The notes under the pieces are model-generated. The model was not told where the DNA came from. It saw only the letters and a list, made by a program, of their open reading frames with translations, and ran no database searches. A stretch of 64,000 bases of DNA from Phytophthora sp. 'mugwort'. Lineage: Eukaryota; Oomycota; Peronosporomycetes; Peronosporales; Peronosporaceae. A program made the translations under genes and the position numbers. Within the stretch, counting starts at the first letter, position 1, and each line of letters begins with the position of its first letter. The stretch covers positions 3,906,001 to 3,970,000 of the forward strand of contig JAUCEF010000014.1 in assembly GCA_033558025.1 (NCBI GenBank), in the 5' to 3' direction. Of this stretch, positions 43,460-53,552 are shown one piece after another.

Positions 43460-46400
43460 TCAGCTTGACGTATTCAGGTCGATAAAAACTTCTTCGTCGG
43501 TCTCTGCTCGGCGAATCACGTAGTCATCGGAAAGCGCACCCTCAGAATCGTGCCCCGCAGTAGCTTCAAGGGTGTGGAGTTTCTTAAGGGCATTGCGCAG
43601 CAGTTCGAGCGACGAAGCCGCCACGTTCACACGGCGAGCTACCGGACTCGGCGCACACGAGAAAAATTCAGGGCTGTCGCCATTGTTCTCGTTGTCATCT
43701 TGAAGCAACACCATCGCGGCCGCGTTCCTCAGCTTGTCGCAGCATGCTAGCGAGAACAATGGACTCCAGACAGACCGGCTTGACACCTCAATGTATGTGC
43801 GCGAAGAAGATGCCGGCATCACTACTCCCGTCATGCTGGTATTCATGAGCGCAACAACGACTCGGAGGTGGTCATTAGGGTTCAACAGGGTTGCAGTCGT
43901 CGCGGCTTCGCCAACGCAGCGATGGGAAGCCATCACGGCCGTACAGCCACGCATTATAGTTTCCATCGATTGCCTCCATGTTGTCTGCGCGTTCTTGTTG
44001 CCTTGAAACGCAAGAAGCGAATCTCCGAATGCATCAGCCCACTTTGACGGATCAAACTCGGACAAGTAGATCAGCATGCTGTACAACGCGAAGATAACGC
44101 GGCCGGACGTGACGTCGTCCGCGGTCGGTCTAATATCCACTCTGTCAATGCTGCAAAGATAGTGGTGCACCAAGCACTCACTGATGAGGTTGACCAACGA
44201 AGACGGACGGCACTCACTCGGCAGCAAGTTGGTACAACATCCCAAAAGAATTGCGCGTAGGAGTGCAACCAGCACGCTGTAAACTTCAATGTCACAAGCC
44301 TCGCGGCTCATCTTTAGTTGGTGTTCGCAGAACTCTAGCTGTGCAACAGCGTTTGTAGCAGGATTGTCAGACTCCTGCTGCAGAATTACCATTCGCACGC
44401 AGAATTCAGGCGCATAGCTTGACGCAGCACACATACTGAAGTAGAATTGGCCAGGGATGCATGAGCGAGCAACGCGATGAACACTTGGAGTGTCATCGAG
44501 CGCACTCAACAGTTTCACCTCGAGCAGTCCCAAATCGCTTGATGTTGTCTCACTTGGTAATATCAAGCAGAGCTCGATAACCCTTGAAGTCAGCCCCGGC
44601 AGCGTTGTATCGATTCGTTTCACTGCATGGCAATCATTAATCCCAAGAACTTGCGCCCACGCATCATTCACGGCGCGTATGCCACCGAAGATTGTACTTC
44701 GTGCTTCCTCCTGGATGTTGATACCGAGTAGATCCAGCGCAGAAGTGATCGTTGAGCAAGTTGGCGACAACGCCGAGATGGACTGCATCGCACTGGACTG
44801 GTGGCCGAAACGAACAACATTAAATGAAGCCTCTTGAAGAGATTTCATATCACATAGAGACCACTGAACGGATTCCTCCACCAAAGTCATCAGCGTGAGC
44901 TGGTTAATCGGACCAAAGCTAGCTGCGTACCCGTTGATAGCTTCTTCAAACTTTTCCACGGAAGAATGCTGCGGAATCACAGTCAGATCGTCAAAATAAT
45001 GAGTCGACGAGATGAAGAAACGGTCTTGAATGCTACTCAACATCGTTGCAAGTGACAACGGCGACGATACGTGGGACCTTTGAACGCAAAGCAGCCGATG
45101 TGCATTGTAGTGAGGACCCATGTGGTGAAGGATCAGAGCTCGCCACAGTAACTTGGTTATGCTGTCTTCAGTTCCGCTCATCAAATCACTCTCGTTGAAG
45201 TACAAAACAAATAGTCTCGAAGTTGCTGATGCAACTTGGTCTAGCAATTTCTCCTTGTCGCCATTGATATGAGAAATGTCCATCTTAGGGCCATTCTTGG
45301 AGCAGCACTTCAAACTTACAGCAAATGGCGACGACGTTGTGACCACTCGCTGATTTTGAACAAAGAGAGCAGCTCCAAGACGGGCTGTGAATTCGATAGG
45401 CGGGTCAAGCAACGTTCGCTTAGCTGACGTGCTCTCCAGGAGATCGTTTGAGTACGACGCACTTACTCCATCTTTTGTCGACATTGTAATGTGCGGTATT
45501 TTGTTTCTAACCTGCAAAGGTAGCTGCTCATCCAGTTCAACCCGAAGAGTCTGCGCACGTTCGTCTTGTACGACTTCAATCCCACGAACAGTGAACGAAG
45601 CTCCAATTTCAGCATCTCTGGTGTACTGCTTGTTCGGTCGGTAAAACAGGGTGACGTGGTCGGCAAGCTTGTTCGGGTAGGCTAAAGGTATGTGCGACAG
45701 CATCTTCTGTTTGGAATCATCGTCAAAAAAGAGACCAAGATAGGTCAATCCACCGACATCGCCATCCGAGAGCGGGTTTGCGGAAAGTCTAGCGTGCTCG
45801 AATTGCGGTGTGAAGCAGTGAGCGCGCGTGTCCTCCTCCCATCGCAGATACATGCTGACAACTTTATCAGGAGGGACACCGTGCGAATTGCGTTGGCCCA
45901 TTCGAAATGCTATCAGAGCGCTGCCACACTTCATTTCAACGACATGCACATGGCTCCCGCGCAACCTGGCGATTTCTTCGTACGGCTCATATTCCCACCT
46001 CTGGGTATTGGTGTTGTCAACCAGGATAACGTGCTGGTGAGGACGCCCGCCATGGGGACGAGGGATATCTCCTTGAATAGCTCTGGTAAAGTCTCCTTTG
46101 CACTTGCTGTGAGCTGCTCCCAGCTTTTTGACATCAAAAACATACCCTCGCGGGGTTTCAAAGAAGAAGTCAGCTGAACACGATGTGAACGCCACCCCTC
46201 GGTGACGGCAAATAGTCCCTATTTCACGTCCAAGCGTACTCTTACCACTCCCCGGAATTCCTCGCAGAATTACCACCACAGGCTTACTGGTAGCTGCACT
46301 TCCACGCAGCATATCATTCATAACGGGAACCAAATCCGGATACTGCAGATCAGCAAGAGGATCTCGACCCACATCGCGAATCCGAGGCAGAAATACCCGT

Positions 46401-47098
46401 TGAATCTCCGCCCTCTCCTCCCCCGTCACTTCAGCGACAACTTGACTCCACACGTGCTCCCCTTCCCACTGATACTTGTCAATATCTGAATTCCCCCACT
46501 CCACGAATGCTGACGCCAAACGTACCATCATTCGGTTCGTCGGCAGTAGCACCTTGGACAGCACTCCACAGCTTTGAAGCCTCAGCATTAAGCTGCTCGC
46601 AAACCTCCACAGCGCGTCCTCGGACGCTCGTGTGAAGCCCAAGCTCACCGTCCACTCGTCGAACTTGGGATCATGGCGCAGCGCCGTATTCGCCAAGAGC
46701 TGCTGTTCGTCTCCCCGTTCCTCCGGTCTCTTCAAACCCGCCAGTGCGTGCTGCAGCTCCACCAGGTCTTTCCACGAGTTCAGACCGCACTCCAGCAGCT
46801 CCACGCGCACATCATGACATCGAGTCACCCCATCTCCGCGTCGGGCATCCAAGCGCTGCTCAAAATCTGTCAGAAGGTCCCGTAGCGGTTCTGCTACGTC
46901 CTTAATGGCGCCCAGTTGGAGCGCCACACGCACGCGCACGGCGCTCTGCTGGATGCCGCGCGCGACGTCACGCTCCGTGGGCTCCCCGGGAGGACGACGA
47001 CGACCACCTCGACCACCGGAAGACGGCGGGCGGGAGATGCTAAATGCAGAAGAGGAGGACGAAACGCTGGAGCTGCGACGAATCTTGCCCCAGGCCAT
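43460..47098 (-). CDS. PNK-2H phosphodiesterase protein (RNA end healing)
   Basis: A 1,212-residue single-exon protein; ATG at 47098 (MAWGKIRRSS). A Ser-rich basic N-terminus is followed by an unassigned helical region. The P-loop kinase of the T4-PNK/N4BP2L/CNP type is at about 270-410 (GIPGSGKST at 280-288, SADFFFE, VDNTNTQRWEYEPY, then a lid with FRMGQRNSHGVP). Next comes a 2H-phosphoesterase-like domain with two HxT motifs, HVTLFYRP (481-488) and PHITMS (535-540). Kinase plus 2H phosphodiesterase is the end-healing half of fungal tRNA ligase and also the architecture of vertebrate CNPase. No ligase KxxG domain is seen. The C-terminal 600 residues are unassigned. Probable role: processing 2',3'-cyclic phosphate and 5'-OH RNA ends. 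Confidence 0.8.
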   Translation of the reverse strand: MAWGKIRRSSSVSSSSSAFSISRPPSSGGRGGRRRPPGEPTERDVARGIQQSAVRVRVALQLGAIKDVAEPLRDLLTDFEQRLDARRGDGVTRCHDVRVELLECGLNSWKDLVELQHALAGLKRPEERGDEQQLLANTALRHDPKFDEWTVSLGFTRASEDALWRFASSLMLRLQSCGVLSKVLLPTNRMMVRLASAFVEWGNSDIDKYQWEGEHVWSQVVAEVTGEERAEIQRVFLPRIRDVGRDPLADLQYPDLVPVMNDMLRGSAATSKPVVVILRGIPGSGKSTLGREIGTICRHRGVAFTSCSADFFFETPRGYVFDVKKLGAAHSKCKGDFTRAIQGDIPRPHGGRPHQHVILVDNTNTQRWEYEPYEEIARLRGSHVHVVEMKCGSALIAFRMGQRNSHGVPPDKVVSMYLRWEEDTRAHCFTPQFEHARLSANPLSDGDVGGLTYLGLFFDDDSKQKMLSHIPLAYPNKLADHVTLFYRPNKQYTRDAEIGASFTVRGIEVVQDERAQTLRVELDEQLPLQVRNKIPHITMSTKDGVSASYSNDLLESTSAKRTLLDPPIEFTARLGAALFVQNQRVVTTSSPFAVSLKCCSKNGPKMDISHINGDKEKLLDQVASATSRLFVLYFNESDLMSGTEDSITKLLWRALILHHMGPHYNAHRLLCVQRSHVSSPLSLATMLSSIQDRFFISSTHYFDDLTVIPQHSSVEKFEEAINGYAASFGPINQLTLMTLVEESVQWSLCDMKSLQEASFNVVRFGHQSSAMQSISALSPTCSTITSALDLLGINIQEEARSTIFGGIRAVNDAWAQVLGINDCHAVKRIDTTLPGLTSRVIELCLILPSETTSSDLGLLEVKLLSALDDTPSVHRVARSCIPGQFYFSMCAASSYAPEFCVRMVILQQESDNPATNAVAQLEFCEHQLKMSREACDIEVYSVLVALLRAILLGCCTNLLPSECRPSSLVNLISECLVHHYLCSIDRVDIRPTADDVTSGRVIFALYSMLIYLSEFDPSKWADAFGDSLLAFQGNKNAQTTWRQSMETIMRGCTAVMASHRCVGEAATTATLLNPNDHLRVVVALMNTSMTGVVMPASSSRTYIEVSSRSVWSPLFSLACCDKLRNAAAMVLLQDDNENNGDSPEFFSCAPSPVARRVNVAASSLELLRNALKKLHTLEATAGHDSEGALSDDYVIRRAETDEEVFIDLNTSS

Positions 47099-47352
47099 GG
47101 CGGAAACGAACCTTGGTCGATTCCGCACTGAGGTTCGAAGCTTGGGAGTGGCTACAGACCATCACTCTTTAAAATCTGTGTGGTAGCATAAACTATGATG
47201 GAAAGAAATCGCGATGACTGCGTAAATGTATCCACCTCGGTTGAGCTACTGGACGTTTTGACACGAATTAAAGGGTCTCCAACCGCACTGCACTACACTT
47301 GCTGCTCAACAAGAGGTCTCGGAATAAAATAACGTAGAACGGATAGATAACT

Positions 47353-48459
47353 TCAGAACGGGTGTGGACCCTGTTCATCCAGCGAGTGAATAAAGCCTGG
47401 CAAGCTTCTGCGAAACTCGTTCACCATCTGCGTACGTCTGCGCAGCTCTTCCTGAAGTTTGGCTTCGGCTGCGACGACTGCTGGGGCCAGCGAGGACTCC
47501 ACACCGGCGGTATCTCCAAGTACCGCAGCAGATGCCGCTGGTGACAGCAGGCTCGCTTGCTCACCCGAGGTGGGGTCTACAGCAGCAGCGAGAGTATCGA
47601 CCAGAGCCACGCCTGTTGACTCCTTTGGTCGCATCTCCGATAGCTCGTCCGTGTACTCCTCCAGCTCGCGCTTAAGACTGCGGATCCTCTTCTCCCACTC
47701 CTCAATCTCCTCAGCCTGCTTCGTATTGCGCTCCTCCATCTCGCGAGCACGCACATCATTATCCAAAGTCTGCCTTTGTAGCAATTGACACGAAAGCTGG
47801 AGCAACATTTTTGCCGACGTCTGTGAAATACTAGTAGGTTTACTCATGTCTTTCTTCTCCCGCTTCCGTCTTCGATCCACCCGTTCAGACTTCGCAGCCA
47901 CTTTCTTGGACATCTTAACATTTCCAAGCTTAGCGTTTACCTTCGCCGCCGCCGGCTTCTTCGTTGCAGCTGGTCGTCGCGTCGAGTCTCGACGCCGCGT
48001 TTCCTCTTCGACGGCCTCCAGCACCTTCACAGCCGTCGTCTTGGCGTTCCGACCTTTTTTATTCACTGCCTGTTCATTGGCTTCTATTGCTGCTGCTACG
48101 CCTTCCGACGACAGCGACGTCTTTGGCGCCACCTTCACGGGCACCATCGGCGGTAGGCCAGCGTCAATGCGAATGGATCCTCCACTTCCTCGCCTCTGCT
48201 GCTGCTCGTTCTCGCTTGACGTGCGGTACGAAGTGTCTTCAATCGTTTTCGTCGCCACTTTCACCGTCGCTTGACCATCATTCTGCATTGCGTCCAGCGC
48301 GCGCTTCCTGCCGAGCGCCACTACCTTGTCGCTGGGCGATCGCGAGTTGGCAGGTTGACAACTTCCAGCAGCAAGCTGATCGCCTCCTAGTGCATGCATC
48401 TCCACACAAACCTCGAGATCCGACGGAACCGCGCCTTGCTCCATTGCTGACGCCGGCAT
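47353..48459 (-). CDS. Coiled-coil protein, function unknown
   Basis: 368 residues, single exon. The N-terminal 200 residues are low-complexity and Lys/Ala/Arg-rich, with nuclear-signal-like KKPAAAKVNAK and RRRKREKKD. A coiled coil follows at about 225-275 (RAREMEERNTKQAEEIEEWE, RSLKRELEEYTDELSEM). After an Ala-rich linker comes a second helical piece ending QMVNEFRRSLPGFIHSLDE. I do not recognise a family. It is transcribed away from PEX14, sharing a 308-bp intergenic promoter region. A nuclear or cytoskeletal role would be a guess. Confidence 0.7.
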   Translation of the reverse strand: MPASAMEQGAVPSDLEVCVEMHALGGDQLAAGSCQPANSRSPSDKVVALGRKRALDAMQNDGQATVKVATKTIEDTSYRTSSENEQQQRRGSGGSIRIDAGLPPMVPVKVAPKTSLSSEGVAAAIEANEQAVNKKGRNAKTTAVKVLEAVEEETRRRDSTRRPAATKKPAAAKVNAKLGNVKMSKKVAAKSERVDRRRKREKKDMSKPTSISQTSAKMLLQLSCQLLQRQTLDNDVRAREMEERNTKQAEEIEEWEKRIRSLKRELEEYTDELSEMRPKESTGVALVDTLAAAVDPTSGEQASLLSPAASAAVLGDTAGVESSLAPAVVAAEAKLQEELRRRTQMVNEFRRSLPGFIHSLDEQGPHPF

Positions 48460-48767
48460 CGCCAGTGCTGTCGCCGCCAGTGAAGCTCCCGCAACTTGCA
48501 GCTCTCAGACTCAAGGTTCGCCGCTCTGACGCAAAACAAAGGTACCTTGTACCACTTCGATATCCCAAATTATTGATTGATTTAAGCTAGACTTGACTAT
48601 ATAGTACTAGGATTAGAAACCTAATTCACGTAAGCAACTTTACTCACTTCAAGTCAACACATGTACTCGCTTCTTATTGGCCATCTCGCCGGACGTTCTC
48701 AGTACCTTTGCATCATTGCTGTTCACGCAAGCCACACTGCAGTCAGTACCAGTCTGTTGCGGTCGCC
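48460..48767. promoter_or_regulatory. Bidirectional promoter region
   Basis: A 308-bp gap between two divergent start codons. On the plus strand an Inr-like TCACTTC lies at 48644-48650, about 118 bp before the PEX14 ATG. No clear motif is seen for the minus-strand gene. Confidence 0.45.
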
Positions 48768-49751
48768 ATGACGGCTCCACGGGACCTGGGCCTGCTGCAG
48801 AAGTGCGAGGAGTTCCTGCTGCACCCGACCGTGCGTGCCTTATCGCTCGCCCAGCGCGTGGACTTTTTGGAGAAGAAAGGTCTGTCCCCGGAGGAGATCA
48901 CGCAGTGTCTTAAGAGCGTGGAGCTCCGCAACGGCCTATCGCAGCTGGCGCAGAGTACGGCTCACGAGCTGACAAGTGTCAAACCGTCAAAGGCGGAAAC
49001 CGTTGCTGTTGGGGGTTCCACATCGCCATTGCAGCTGCTACAACTCGTCGTCAAGAAGTACGGCCTAGTGACGCTCCTGCTGGCGCTGCTGGGCTACGGC
49101 TACACGCAGTTCCGCCGGCGAAAGACGCAGCAGCTGCTACTACAACACGAGGCCGACAAGGCGCAGCTCCGGCGGCGCTCCCACATGCGGGTGGAGGCCC
49201 TGATGGCCGTGGTCAAGGGCCAACAGACGCAGTTTAATCAGGCGGCGGAGCTGCTGAACGCGCGTGTGACCAAGTACTTGGCCGCGCAACAATCGCCGTC
49301 GAAGGCGAGTGCGTCGTCCTCGCAGTTTGTAAAGGGAATTGAGCTGCAGGAGCTCCAGAGCGAGCTTATGGAGCTTAAGAGTGCTGTGGTGGAGACGTAT
49401 TTGCAGCCTCGGGTTGTGAACAAAGTAGTGGAGGTGACTAAGGAGATGCCGATCCTGCTGCGACCTGCTGAAGCGACTGTGGCAGAGAGACGAGCTCAAG
49501 GAACGAAGGTTGTCCAAGATAATAAGGTTGAGAGTGCAAAGACTATTGCTACTTCTCGTAAGGCGACGAAGAAGCAGCGCCAGACCGCGACGGAGGTCCA
49601 CCAGCGAGAGTCAAAAGTCGAGAAGCAGAACGGCGTCCGAGACCAGACTGCTATGAGCCCCGAGGAGATCGCCGAGCTGTTTGCGCGTAGCCAGGTTGAG
49701 GAAGAGCTTTCGACAGCCGGAAGCTACCGGGTTTTGTTTGCGACTCAATAA
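48768..49751 (+). CDS. PEX14: Peroxisomal membrane protein PEX14
   Basis: A 327-residue peroxin of the docking complex that receives cargo-loaded PEX5 at the peroxisomal membrane. The conserved N-terminal PEX14 domain is at about 10-52 (CEEFLLHPTVRALSLAQRV, FLEKKGLSPEEI), with the aromatic and hydrophobic positions that bind PEX5 WxxxF motifs. One hydrophobic segment follows (about 98-114, YGLVTLLLALLGYGY), then a basic FRRRKT edge and a coiled-coil C-terminal half. The frame is open upstream to 48708, but the first ATG (MTAPRDL) has a good GCCATG context. The gene ends 86 bp from the convergent F-box gene. Assignment is firm from the N-terminal domain plus membrane segment. Confidence 0.9.
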   Translation: MTAPRDLGLLQKCEEFLLHPTVRALSLAQRVDFLEKKGLSPEEITQCLKSVELRNGLSQLAQSTAHELTSVKPSKAETVAVGGSTSPLQLLQLVVKKYGLVTLLLALLGYGYTQFRRRKTQQLLLQHEADKAQLRRRSHMRVEALMAVVKGQQTQFNQAAELLNARVTKYLAAQQSPSKASASSSQFVKGIELQELQSELMELKSAVVETYLQPRVVNKVVEVTKEMPILLRPAEATVAERRAQGTKVVQDNKVESAKTIATSRKATKKQRQTATEVHQRESKVEKQNGVRDQTAMSPEEIAELFARSQVEEELSTAGSYRVLFATQ

Positions 49752-49837
49752 ACAGCTACGTGTATTGAAGTGGTGGATTAACCATTTGGAGTTGTGCTTG
49801 CAGCGTGTGTGTGTGTGATCTTCCATAGGTTCCGCAG

Positions 49838-50833
49838 CTACTTGCGCTGGTCGACGACCACGGCCTTCCCTTCAGCTGGACGCGTGCACCGAATAACGTG
49901 AGTATTGATCCAGGAGCCACGGCGATCATGATCGCGCTTGATCGTGCCGATAAGCGAACAATTTTCGGGTTGCTTGCAGCGGACAAGTTGAGCTATCGCT
50001 TCTGCGGACAGAACACCTTTCCAGACTCGAAATTCGTCGATGAGACCGTAAAGTGAGTACCATCCGCCATGCATTCGCGAGTAGGGCAGTTGAATACCGT
50101 GCGCCCTCCCTGTGTCATCACAAAAGCCAGTACCGATCTGCTCGTACTTGAGTCGTGGCCACATGTTGTTCAGAGGGCCCGTTGCCGTCGAGATTATCTT
50201 ACCATCGACGTAGACCTCCTGTCGCTGGAGCTCAACATCGTATGTGAGAGCCAAATGATACCAGCAGTTCGGCTTCAAGTCTCGGGCGATGATCTTCTTG
50301 TCATTCAGGACAGAGCAGTACAAGTTGCACTTTAAATCGACCATCACAAAGTGATCGGGATTCTCCCCTGGATGGCGAGTGATCGCGGGTTCCGACTGCA
50401 GTCCGTAGATGACACCACCCGCACATTGGTTCACAGTAGCAGGAAATAAACAGAACCACACGTCGAAGCTGAAGCTGCTGTCCTTCACCGAACGGAGGTC
50501 GAAACGTTCACCACGCCAGTTTCTAGGAGCTCGAACTCGCTCGAGTTTGGCAAAACCCAGACGAGAACGGTTGCAGCCTAGCAGCATTCCATGGAGGTAG
50601 CTCCTAGCCGATTGAAGATCAATGAACAGTAGTGATCTCTCATACAGGTATCGGTGCTTCCAGCTCCGCAGCTTTTCTGGACTACGGTCTCCAGTAACAC
50701 GCTGTTGCCAGTATAAGTTCTCTGTCAGGACGCTGAGAGTCCACGAGTTTGCGTGCGAGAGCTGGAAGACGTCGAAGCCGGAGAGGAAGTTGCAGATGCC
50801 ATGCAGGACGTCCGCCGGCAGCATAGTTATCAT
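49838..50833 (-). CDS. F-box protein with LamG-like domain
   Basis: 331 residues, single exon. An F-box-like motif is at 4-45 (LPADVLHGICNFLSGFDVFQ), predicted to bind SKP1 in an SCF ubiquitin ligase. A LamG/concanavalin-like domain is at about 118-288 with FSFDVWFCLFP, NCWYHLALTYDV, GTGF and GWYSLYGLIDEFRVWKG. These blocks align with those of the LamG domain in the pseudokinase protein (WYHLxxTY and GWxxxxGxxxxxRVW are common to both). No signal peptide is seen, so the LamG fold is intracellular and could be the substrate-binding module. The target is unknown. Confidence 0.82.
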   Translation of the reverse strand: MITMLPADVLHGICNFLSGFDVFQLSHANSWTLSVLTENLYWQQRVTGDRSPEKLRSWKHRYLYERSLLFIDLQSARSYLHGMLLGCNRSRLGFAKLERVRAPRNWRGERFDLRSVKDSSFSFDVWFCLFPATVNQCAGGVIYGLQSEPAITRHPGENPDHFVMVDLKCNLYCSVLNDKKIIARDLKPNCWYHLALTYDVELQRQEVYVDGKIISTATGPLNNMWPRLKYEQIGTGFCDDTGRAHGIQLPYSRMHGGWYSLYGLIDEFRVWKGVLSAEAIAQLVRCKQPENCSLIGTIKRDHDRRGSWINTHVIRCTRPAEGKAVVVDQRK

Positions 50834-52896
50834 CGGCGCGGTTGGTTGGATACTACAGCGAGGGACGGCACCCTTTGCGAAAACCCTACATGTAGAAAGG
50901 GCGACGAGCTCTCTTGCGGCCTGTATGGCTCCCCCAGTTGAAAACGATCTTTTTCGGCAAAGCTTGGCGCGGCAGAGAACCGTGACGGGAAAATGTACGT
51001 TTACTTGCGCGTAACGAGATTCTAGATTTTACCAGCTTATCTGAGTGTGACTCTATCAAGTTTTACTTCAAGAACGACTGCATCGGAAAAGTTTGGGAGG
51101 TATTCACGTCCACTACCAGCCGACGGTAGTCTCCAGAGTGGAAATGATCTTTCTTCATGAAATAAGTCTCCACCTTGCGCTAGCTCAACAGCTTGAGCTG
51201 ATGAAATCACATCGATCGCACCGTGAAATTGGTTTTACATTTTTAATACGATAGGCGAGAACTTGATGAATCAACGCGATAAGGATCGACAACAACCAGG
51301 GCATCGACCCTAACTTTGTTTCAAGAAGAAAAAAAGTGTTAGTTCCTCAGCCAGCGCTACGGACCTATTCACGACTTCATACATCATTGTCCCTTCCGCT
51401 ATCGTGCATTTTTGGAAGCCGAGATGACTGAAGAAAAGGCGAACTGGATTGTACTCAGACGTTCCACGACATTGTTCAGGCTTGGCTAGGCTCTGAGGAA
51501 ACAATTAGGTCATTACGCATCGCAAGGTTTGACTTGTACATCCGTTCATGATTCCACGCACCAAATGCGCACCTCGTTAAGGGGTTAACCCTCAAAGACC
51601 AAATCAAAAATTCATAAGCAAACTTGAGAAAGCAGTCGTGAGTGGTAAGATAGCGTGGCATGGCTATAATGTTATTTGAGCGACAGAAAAAAAAACTAAC
51701 GTTGCCTTGGTGAGTCTTGACTACATGTATAATTTTCAATGGAGTTTTAGTTAACTGTAAAGAACTTTGACGGGGCCGTAACTTAAAACACTGGCAAAAA
51801 AGAATCCGCGAATATCACCCGGAAGTAAAATTGGTATGAGTCGGCATTACGATTGGGACTAAAGCTGCCGTAGAACGGAATTTCCACCCGAGTAACTTGT
51901 TGAATCCAACTCCATCTTGTCTCGCAGAATTGCCATGCCTCCTCCATCATACAGTGTACATACCAGGAATACCATAACAGACAACTATCGACTTGGCGAT
52001 GCGATACATTGTACGCCTCGCCACACTATCGCATACCTTGCTGCCGTATTTGTCGCCTCTTCTCTCCCAATGAAACGGAACCGATCGAATCAAACTTGCA
52101 CCCAATCAACTGCACCTTGAAGTTCTCTGATCCGACACTTCACCAACCTATGGAATTGGTCGGGAGGTACAGCGGCTCCAGCTTAATAGTTGCAAACCGC
52201 CAGAACTCAAAAACTTTGCCGTCTTGAACTTGGGCGCATCACCTTCTGAGTCGATACGAAGACCTCCCCCCACTCCACGATTCCGGCACTACCACCGTCT
52301 ACGAATCCCAATCACTCAGTGACACCTCACTTGGCTAGAAGAGCTGTACATGTGGTTTGTAGGATTTTCCACTGTTCTCGGCTCTTGTGTTGTTGTTTGT
52401 CTTAACACCCAAACCGGCTTGTTTCCTTGTCGATGTCCACATACCACACAAATCAGGGTTACAAAATTGCCGACCCCTGAGAGTTTGAGGAGGAAGGGCA
52501 GAGTGTACTCATCTAATCTCTTATTTCTAAAATTCTTCGAAAAGTTACACGCCAGACGAGTATGCTAAGTCGTGCTTATACAAATCATGAATACAGGGCA
52601 TGTAGCTTCAGACTTTTCTGATTCTAAAACAAAGGCGATGGAGTTGCTGTACTAGCAGATTGTCGATGGAACATCCCGGAATAGGTTTGCTCTTATCTTT
52701 AGATCTACAGTCATTCAGGTCAGGCGTGAGAACGAGAGCGCTGCACTAAATGGCAGCTTTGAGCGAATGTCGGCGACGGCGAGTTCTAGCCTCTCTCGTT
52801 CCAGTAAAAGTTCGTTGCGCTTCACATGATACGTCGCTAGTGAGCTGATCTTCGCATCAAATATTAGATTATGCTAGCTTTTCCGTGATCGTACTA
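50834..52896. other. Intergenic, no gene seen
   Basis: About 2 kb without supportable genes. Short frames at 50622-51014 and 51310-51739 have no recognisable features. Confidence 0.5.
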
Positions 52897-53552
52897 ATGG
52901 AAACACCCTCCAACTACTTGCAGACCGACTACGACGTGCCAAGCGCAATAGAACCACAGAGAAATCAAAGACCAGATGACATTCAAGAGTTTCTGGCCGG
53001 AGAGGAAAATACAATATTGAGTGTAGAAGATCAGTCCGTTAAAAACGCCAGCATTGTTCCCACCGTCCGCATGCTGGACAGGGATATTCAAGTCGCTCAG
53101 CATCGCTGGCTGGAACATGAACAAAAAGTATTTAATATGATGCTAACGAGACCTCAAAGTGAGTATACACCTCGTCAAGCGTCGACTCAGCAACCAACTA
53201 GCAGCAATACTGTCTCTGAACGCCAAAGCACAATTTACCAGGCATCGTTGCAGCAGCTGAGTCACATTAAGCAATTATTTCAGACGTACGTGGAGGCAAT
53301 TTGCTGTGCATAATGGCGCCATTCTTCAATTTAACCAGATGACAGGTCATCTTTGTGTGCAGTGCTGGAGACAGCTTGCCAACATCGTCTTGGGCCACAG
53401 ACTACATGGTAGCCACGCAGTGCTATGCCCTGGTACTTTCTCATTTTGGCAAAATGAATTATATAAGCGCCTGTGAAGCTAATTTTTTTTGTTTTTGTTT
53501 GCAGGCATTGGAGCAATTAGCGACAATAGTCACGTCGTTAGATACAAAGTAG
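52897..53552 (+). CDS. Small spliced ORF, function unknown
   Basis: A proposed two-exon gene, join(52897..53289,53505..53552), of 146 residues. Exon 1 starts METPSNYLQTDYDVPS and has a helical middle (LDRDIQVAQHRWLEHEQKVF). The proposed 215-bp intron joins LFQTY to ALEQLATIVTSLDTK in frame, completing an amphipathic helix. Its borders are GTGGAG and a pyrimidine-rich TTTGTTTGCAG. The donor is weak and the intron is longer than others here. If unspliced, the frame ends at 53313. I recognise no family; the heptad-like C-terminus suggests a small coiled-coil adaptor subunit. Confidence 0.4.

Noticed and set aside
47099..47128. Ten-residue upstream extension of the PNK-2H protein
   Set aside because: It starts with GTG; the ATG at 47098 has a good context.
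48677..48913. 78-residue plus-strand frame overlapping PEX14
   Set aside because: Different frame of the PEX14 5' region; a shadow.
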